Shown: positions 57,248-64,000 of the stretch, one piece after another | Position numbering within the stretch: position 1 is the first letter of the stretch | Layout of the letters: every line of letters starts with the position of its first letter | Assembly: GCA_037892935.1 (NCBI GenBank) | Contig: JAYXKI010000001.1 | Span: 4,402,001-4,466,000, forward strand | From: Phlebopus portentosus | Lineage: Eukaryota > Basidiomycota > Agaricomycetes > Boletales > Boletinellaceae | Reading direction: 5' to 3' | Length of the DNA stretch: 64,000 bases | Translations under genes and position numbers: made by a program | Notes under the pieces: generated by a model | Database searches by the model: none | The model's input: only the letters and a program-made list of their open reading frames with translations | Told to the model about the DNA's origin: nothing

Positions 57248-58692
57248 TTATGCCGGGATGGGAACCTCAGCCTGGGGTGTCAGCCTCACTGCATGTCTTC
57301 TCAAATTGTCCGGGAAGTCGTTAGTTGCCGAGTGGACCGTGACGCGGTTGTCCTTCAAACAATATGGTAAGTTTCTAAGTTTAACAATCATACTGATAAT
57401 ATCCTTACCCAGACTACAACAGTTCCAGGCTCGTACGATGCGCGAACCTGGAAGTCGTTGCCCTTCTCGATATGGTCGAAGAGGAACTTCAGAAGCCAGT
57501 CCGATTCTTCTTGCTTGAATCCAACAATGCGGCGCGTGAACCCTTGGTTGACATAGAGCGCCTTCTCTCCCGTCACGGGATGCACGCGAACGACAGGGTG
57601 TTCCGACTCCACTGGCTCGCGGCGCACCGGGCCGCCTCTCTTGCGAGAATACTCGGCCTGCTCGACAGCAGAATTTACAGCGCGCAGACCTTCAAGACGC
57701 TTCTGGAACTCCGGGGAGAGACGGTTGTACGCCTCGACCTGCGAGAGGAAGAGCGTATCGCCGCCGTTGTTCTCAGGTATGTCAAGGATCCAAAAGAATG
57801 TCGTGCCAGGAGGCTGTTTTTCGTATGCCTTGGGAGTACGATTTGAGTGTTCCGTACGGAAGTACAGGAAGATAATGATCGGTGACTTACGACATCAGAA
57901 TGCCAGCTCGTGTTGCTGACTCTGTTTCCGCCCCTGTATTCCCTGAAGCGGTTATGATTGGCGTCGCGGTAGACTGAGATCAGTTAGTGTCAGGCTGTTG
58001 ACTGTTCTCAACCCGGGGAGGGGACTTACCAACATGGAATTCCGGGAAGCCCTTGACGTTGCCTGAGGTAGGGTGGGCCTGAATCGGCCCGAAATGCCTT
58101 CGAAGAAGATCATTCAGACTTCGTCATCCCGTGACAATCCTCTGTCAGCTTGCTCACCTCGCTATCTCAATCTGCCTCTCAGGCGACAGATCCTTGAAGT
58201 CCTGGTCCCTGAAGACAACGACCTTACGTTCCGCAGTGAACAGCGCGAGTTCGTCCAGACCAGCAGGGGTGAGCTGCGAGAGTTGCACACCGCGGACTTC
58301 TGAGCCAATGTAAGGGCTGAACTGGCGGATAGACGTTGCAGGACCGAGCAGGTTAGGCTTCTTTGGGTCTGCGCGCGAACCTGGGTCGGTGAAGTCTGAG
58401 TAACGGGAGAACGGATTGTGAGCATGCTTGCAAATAACATATAGGGATTTAATGCCTACCCCGGATTGGAGTGGGAGGGAACTTCTCGTTGACGTCGAAG
58501 TACGGCAGATACCTGGGATACGACGGGCCTTTCTGAAGTGACGGCGAGGGATAAGCGTCAAGCTACGAAGCGTCAAGACGAAAGGCTTACCTCTCCAGGC
58601 TTCTCAGCCGTCAATGACAATGTACCGACGGTCGACGCGACCTTGGTCGCCTCCGTGTCAGAAGTAACAGTCTCCGTTACAGTCGTGGACAT
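57248..58692 (-). CDS. TauD-like Fe(II)/2-oxoglutarate dioxygenase
   Basis: Oxidative desulfonation of taurine or a related sulfonate is the best-known reaction of the family; fungal members also act on other substrates. Seven or so exons from the ATG at 58692 (MSTTVTETVTSDTEATKV) to a stop at 57248. Key parts: FTDPGSRADPKKPNLLGPA; GSEVRGVQLSQLTPAG; KVVVFRDQDF; GPIQAHPTSGNVKGFPEFHV; SNTSWHSDV (first His and Asp of the iron triad) followed across an intron by AYEKQPPGTTFF; VNQGFTRRIVGF; and a last exon DNRVTVHSATNDFPDNLRRH with the distal His and, further on, the 2-oxoglutarate-binding Arg in AVRLTPQAEVP. About 380 residues. Its catalytic residues are all present. Confidence 0.85.
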
Positions 58693-59493
58693 CTTGCAGC
58701 AACAACGCTATTGTGGCAGGGTCGGAAAGAACCTACCTTTCGGCGTCAAAGTTTTTATGTTATTTATACTGTGCTCGAAATCGGAGGGATATTACACAGG
58801 AAAGCGCTTCGATTGCACAATCTAAGCGGGCCATTGCACCAGAGATATGCAGTTCTATCGTTAACAATGGAGTGAGCTGATAAGATTCCATGTGCGCATC
58901 GTGCCGTTCAAACGCACAAAGCTGCCGACGAGGGCTCACCTGAGCAACTGGTCCAATGCCGAGCCCCTTGTTATGCCAGTAGACGAGTCAGGACTCAGAA
59001 AGCTTGATAAGAGAAGATTCGGTGAGAAATCGCAATCTATGGCGACGAATGGCGACATAGCCGTCCTGTAATGCACGAATACACCTCATTTGTTACTATG
59101 AATAAATATCTGAATTTCAACTGGTTAGAAAACCACGATGTACATGGTTTTGGATCGACTTGCTGCGCTAAAGCTAGTACGTAAGAAATAATATTAATGA
59201 AGACTAGTTAAACGAGGAACAGTACAACCAGTAGCGAGTCTGAAAGACGTAGCAAAAAAAATGTATATAACAAAAATACGGTCCGACGCGCCAGCTTTGC
59301 ATCCGAACCAATATTGCGCTCATCAGAGGTCAAAAGCACGAAAGCAGGTAAAAACGGGGTTTCTTGGTCAGACAGTCCAATACTTCGGTCCATTTCGGCG
59401 AAGGAGGAACAGGGTCAGAACAGGAACGGATGATTAAACGGACTTTAAAGCAAGTGATTAAGTTAACAGCTACTTTATTTACTGATCGGAGTA
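58693..59493. other. Intergenic; nothing recognised
   Basis: Promoter of the TauD-like gene and 3' flank of the zinc-finger gene. Only small accidental open frames. Confidence 0.4.
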
Positions 59494-61669
59494 TCACTGG
59501 TCAAGAGAAGGTGCTTCGGAGAGAGGGGAGCTAAGAATAACTGGAGGTGAACGATCCACTGCGGATTTGCTCATCGCGCGAGAACAACTAGCCGACATAT
59601 TGTCTGTAGCAGAACTCGAAGCGGCGCCACGGCGCCTTTTCCGTGGCCGAGATTGAGCGTGTTCCGCGTCGCTATTGTTCTCAATATATCTCGCTCTTTC
59701 AGAACGTTTAATGGCTCGGCCGGAGCGCGATTGCGCCACCGGCAAATTCACCTTCGACATATTCGGTTCGCCAGATTCGACGCTGCTTGATTTAATGTAT
59801 TTTTCGCCTCGATCGCGTGTACAACGATCACAGTTACAGGCGTTTTTGCACTTGAGGCATGTGAAAATCCCATTAGCGTCGAACACGATATCCGGGTATC
59901 TGATAAACATACTTCAGGAACACGTCCAAACAAATGAGATATTCAAGCTTCACCTGTTTGTTATGCATTTGTGACAGTAATGGGTGTCGCAGGTTCTCCC
60001 GTCCTCAAGCTTGTTAGTGCAGCGCATCTTTGCATAATTATTGCGTGCTCTGCACTGGTGACATAACTCGCGATCTCTCTTCGGAGTGCCTTCAAGTACC
60101 AACCGCGATCCCTGCGTTCTCCTTGTTGCGGGGTTTGCGGAACAAGCGGGCAAAGAATCAGTATCGTTACCGGAGCCCACGGACACAATATCGTCCTCTA
60201 GAACCGATTCTCTGATCGGGGTATCTCCTTCACAGTTATAGTTTGTTGTGCGTTTATGTGCAGCTGATTTTCGATTCGCTACCGTCTTGCGAGGGGTTTT
60301 CGGAGTTTGCCTAGATTGTGCAGCCCGAGAAGATGCTACAGCAGGGGTAGCAACTTTCTTGCCCTTCGGCACTGCCAGTTTACTGTCGGGTCCGTCTTTT
60401 TCCCTTTTTCTTGAGCATGCAGCACAAGGACAATACCCAGCACACCGTGGGCAGATAAAGTTCCGGATCTCAGAGTCGAATCGCAAGTCCGGGAATCTGC
60501 AGGATCATCATTAGCTTCCACCGATTGAAATCGTCATTGTAACGTACTTCCGTTGAACACATCCCTCACAGAACCGAGCCTTACATCGAGTGCCATTCAG
60601 ACTTAAGCAACTACAACTCATCTTCGGTATAGTCGTCTTCCGGGCGCATAAGTGACAGGATGAGGCTTCCGTTGGCGCTTCTTTGGACTTGCTCTTATCC
60701 GATGGCTTTTTTGGGGTGTTCGCACCCCTGCTCTTCGCTCTCTGAGGCTTTGGCGTGGACGTCCGCCTAGAGTTGCTCGTTAAAAGCTCATCTCTCGCTT
60801 GCTGCGTTCCTTCGGCAAGACGTCGCAGTTGAGCGCCGTCCATCTGGAAATTGAAGCTCGCCTGACCGTTGTCTTCAGGACAACATTGTAATGTGCCAAC
60901 CCCAATGAGGTAGCCTCCCGGAGGACCGCAGATAGAATACATCGACATGTTTTGTCCGAAAATCTCAAGAGCTTGCTCTTCGGTATAGTTATGCAGTGGC
61001 GAACGAGAACGCGAACGATTTCGCTTCCGTTTCTTGCCTCGGGCGCGCCGCGAAGGAATCTCATCTGATTCAGAGGGCTCAGAATTTGACCCATCGTCAG
61101 CATTCGAGACCATGTCTGGGTACACCTCGATCATAGGACGGAATAACTTCTTCGGGATGTAGAATGGTGGTGGAATAACACAGTCCATGAATAGGCGTGG
61201 CAGCACCGGAGATTTTCGCGGGGCTGAAAACTCGGAAGATGTCGCGTCGCTAGAACCACTCCCGTCCGAAGTCGCGGAAGCACTTTTCTCAGATGCCGCC
61301 TCGAAAGAATCTGAGCTGAGTTCCGTGAGTGGACTGAGAGGTTCTGGTATCTCCGTCAAAACGTTGGTTTTACTCTGAGGAAAATCGAATTAAATGCATT
61401 ATCTGTAGGAATCCCAAAATCGACGAGCACCATAAATTTCATACCTCTCTAATTATAGGATCTGTGCCAGGAATTCCCGCGAGTGGTGATCGACACCCAG
61501 AGACGGACGCGCCAGAAGAAGATTCACGCTGCCCAAGGATGTGGTCAGGGGATGCGATCACCGGGGAGTCTGCCACAGCCATCCTCTCTATACAGCCTAA
61601 GAGAGCTTCTGAGTGAATAAGGGCTTTGCGTTCGACCTCTGATTTGCCTGTTTGCGAGTTGTCCCCCAT
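59494..61669 (-). CDS. Nuclear protein with two zf-4CXXC_R1 zinc fingers
   Basis: Exons from 61669 (MGDNSQTGKSEVERKALIHS) through the main block of about 61373..60550 to a stop at 59494. Two cysteine-rich modules of the zf-4CXXC_R1 type (found in the R1/CDCA7 and JmjC-linked proteins): first CHLCARKTTIPKMSC then CKARFCEGCVQRKY, FPDLRFD and CPRCAGYCPCAACSRKRE; second CHQCRARNNYAKMRC then CDTHYCHKCITNR, YPDIVFDANG and CLKCKNACNCDRC. Between and around them are Ser/acidic runs and basic clusters (RRARGKKRKRNRSRSRS) suggesting a nuclear, chromatin-linked role. A tail IRDxD-like or JmjC domain is not seen; this protein consists of the fingers plus low-complexity sequence. Role in transcription or chromatin is inference. 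Confidence 0.8.
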
Positions 61670-63720
61670 TGTCTATTTCAGTCCGAAGGGTACGCGTCAG
61701 ATGGTAAGAGAGAACATATGCCGAAACGTGACCAAGTGAAAAGTGAATAAAGATGGGTATGGCACCGGATTCCTTCATGTTCCTGGTATTATGACTGCAA
61801 CCGGGGGGAAAGCAGGCGTACCTGCTCGCCAGAGGAGACCCGTAAGCCATCTTGAACCCCTTCGCCGCGCGTCCTGTTCGCGTTTTCCTTTGATTGCATT
61901 TCACTTGCGACGCCAAAGGTCAGATAAGGGAAATAGTTAGTTATCGAGTACACCACATGTGATAAAACCTGGATGGTGGTCCTGGTGGTAATTGTAAGAG
62001 CACAGGAAGACGCAATTAGCTGCCTATGCTGTTTGATTGAGATTTGCATCACGTGAGCGATCCATAACGTGAGACCAGACCATTGTCCACCGTGACGCTT
62101 CCGAGTCTAGATAATAGTTTAGTTTAGCTTAACTCCTGTTACGATGCGAAGGACGTTCGGAGCAGCAGACGACCCTGTGATTTGTATTCTTTGCCAGATT
62201 GAACTATTATAAGTCCTTCACATCATCGTTCGAAGGAGCCTATCTGGACATGAGCGAGCGCATCACGAGGCACTAACTCTATCTATATGTTGCACGGTAT
62301 AGACCGATGGTGAGGAGCCCACTCCAAGCTCAGCCCTCATCATGATGTACATCAAGTATGGCTTTTCTCTTCATCTCCAGGAATCTCATGATCATTTTCG
62401 CGTAGGAAGAGTGCCTTCAACGATTCTCTCGCGGATCGCATTGGCGGTCCTTTTCTCTTTCGGGTCGGGAAAACCGACTCTGGATGCCAACATCGATCTG
62501 GAGAAGGCATTGTATCTGCCCTCCGAGTGCAAACTTCTACCAACTACGAAAAGCGCGCGCTGTCGGCAAACTTAACAGATTTTCTATTGGTCCGCAGGGA
62601 GTCGCTGTTGCGGCATATGGATTTTCGGAACACAGAGCGTACACCCTTTATCAAGCATCAGTGGACTTCAACAGTTTGAAACCTGGTCAAACGAGGAGTT
62701 TAGTGGATTTTTTTTTGTAAAGTTTGCTCTCCACCTTGTATGGATCAGCGTCTCTGCGACATCAGAACTTGCATGGTAGAAAGGAAGGCTATTAAGCGGC
62801 TCATTCGGCGAGTTGCCTGTGTAGTCCGGGAGCTCCTATACGGCACGGAAGAAGTCTTATTCTTGAAAGGTGCCCAAATATTTGGGCTCCCATCCGTCGA
62901 AAGTGAGTACTTGATGCCATCTTCTCAATCCTTAATTAATATCTCGTGTAGGTCGAGAATCCTTCGCTTTTCCGAAGCGAAGACGGTAAAATAGCGATTC
63001 CGGTGGTTCCGAAAGAAAAAAAATGCTTGACCGTCTAGAATTCTTGCAAGCCTCGAAACTTCGTGTTTCAAGACGATTGTCTCGGTGTCAACAACTGCGG
63101 TCGAATCACGATTCCGAGTATTTCACCATACTCACGTCTAATCTAGTAGACAAGTCCGATCTCGCTTGATAATCCCGTACTCACAAGCCAGGCCGTAAAG
63201 TTTTGTGGAAACAGGAGTTGCTTATAGCCGGCTGGCTTCGGACATCATTGCTTCTCATTCATATCTGTGCCGCAACGATTTGGGTGAAAATTGGTATCAT
63301 ACTCGTGTTTACCTGCTGCTTGCCTTAAGTTCGTCAGGTTCCAATTATAGAGCGGAATAATGAGCACAAGATGCAACCGGAGCTTTCCTCGTCCAGATCC
63401 TCATATCGAGAACGTCAGTAGGGTTGTCTAACGGCCATGAACATCGGCCGGATCATCCATGTGAGTGATTTGTTAGGCGCCAGGATGTCTTCTATTGCAT
63501 GGCTCTTACCTATAGATAGTACGAATCGTAGACTTAACTCTCTGTGTGCCGTCTTTATCCTGCTCGCCGTCAACAAGGTATTCCATAGGCATCTTAAGCG
63601 CGGAAAGGAGACGCCTTGTCCGGGCGCCTATCTCAAGCATAAAGGTTTGGATGTCAATATTAATGCTTATTTTCTTACCCTCTACTAACTATCCCTTCTC
63701 CTTCCTCTCCGCATACCCCA
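61670..63720. other. Intergenic; nothing recognised
   Basis: About 2 kb with the promoter of the zinc-finger gene on its left and that of the end-of-window gene on its right. A pyrimidine-rich tract (about 63660-63715) directly precedes the last gene. Small open frames near 62342-62994 show no domain. Confidence 0.4.
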
Positions 63721-64000
63721 ATGTCTCGCAGACTGTCAGCACCCTCCGCCGGTCCCCGTCATTTCTGGAATATCCCACACTCCAGAAAGAAATACGACTC
63801 CGTTGTCGACCTCGCTCCCTACAATCCACTCCTCTTCCGAATTAGCCATAGGAATTCCGGGTCGTATTACTTCGAAGGCGAAGGAGTGGTAGCCAATGAG
63901 CACTTCACTGTCGATGTCGGGACCGGCGAGAGACGACTGGACAGCACCGTTGAGGAGCTTTGCACACGTCCACTGGGCCGTGCTCCAATATCAGCAGATA
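63721..64000 (+). CDS. Unrecognised gene, 5' part only (runs off the window)
   Basis: From ATG at 63721 the frame stays open for 93 codons to the edge. It begins MSRRLSAPSAGPRHFWNIPH and continues with KKYDSVVDLAPYNPLLFRIS, SGSYYFEGEGVVANEHFTVD, VGTGERRLDSTVEELCTRPL and GRAPISAD. The composition looks like real protein, and a CT-rich tract lies directly before the ATG as in many basidiomycete genes. No family recognised from this fragment. Confidence 0.55.
   Translation, partial: MSRRLSAPSAGPRHFWNIPHSRKKYDSVVDLAPYNPLLFRISHRNSGSYYFEGEGVVANEHFTVDVGTGERRLDSTVEELCTRPLGRAPISAD

Overview
The window is nuclear DNA of a filamentous basidiomycete, most likely an Agaricomycete; I cannot place it to genus. 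Genes are split by many short GT-AG introns (about 50-70 nt), protein-coding genes lie on both strands, there are no operons or Shine-Dalgarno sites, and the gene set is typically fungal. Coding density is uneven: about 3.1-13.2 kb and 34.1-36.7 kb are nearly empty.

Layout. 0.1-3.1 kb (minus): a Sox/MATA-type HMG-box transcription factor with long low-complexity arms. 3.1-13.2 kb: no gene I can support. 13.2-20.0 kb: a decayed GMC oxidoreductase (minus), a peroxisomal 2,4-dienoyl-CoA reductase (plus) and a nearly intact GMC oxidoreductase (plus). 20.7-21.6 kb (minus): a small secreted protein with a poly-Asp tract. 23.1-28.3 kb (plus): a secreted GH31 alpha-glucosidase and an ECH1-type dienoyl-CoA isomerase. 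29.0-30.2 kb (minus): a multi-pass membrane protein resembling FAR-17a/AIG1. 32.2-34.1 kb (minus): a CaMK-type kinase. 36.7-38.3 kb (plus): RNase Z. 38.5-40.1 kb (minus): an unknown protein. 40.4-44.4 kb (minus): a multi-BRCT protein of the Rtt107/Brc1 type. 44.7 kb (minus): an intron-containing tRNA-Gly(UCC). 45.3-47.2 kb (plus): a third, decayed GMC copy. 48.8-50.7 kb (plus): an aldehyde dehydrogenase. 51.3-54.2 kb (plus): a tandem group of three small ABM-domain genes, the first broken. 54.3-56.3 kb (minus): MRH4-type DEAD-box helicase, divergent from LSM6 (56.5-56.9 kb, plus). 57.2-58.7 kb (minus): a TauD-like dioxygenase. 59.5-61.7 kb (minus): a double zf-4CXXC_R1 protein. 63.7 kb to the end (plus): the first part of an unrecognised gene.

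Three themes stand out. First, duplicate-and-decay families: three GMC genes and three ABM genes at different stages of erosion. Second, two auxiliary enzymes for beta-oxidation of unsaturated fatty acids (dienoyl-CoA reductase ending PRL, dienoyl-CoA isomerase ending PKL) lie within 12 kb, both with plausible peroxisomal targeting ends. Third, several otherwise well-conserved genes (dienoyl-CoA reductase, GMC, GH31, aldehyde dehydrogenase) each carry one or two single-base indels, mostly in short homopolymers. That looks more like long-read consensus error than genuine loss of function, and it should be resolved before any of these are called pseudogenes. I did not find a convincing novel system; the most unusual items are the shared GMC frameshift site, the poly-Asp secreted protein and the kinase with a long insertion in its N-lobe.
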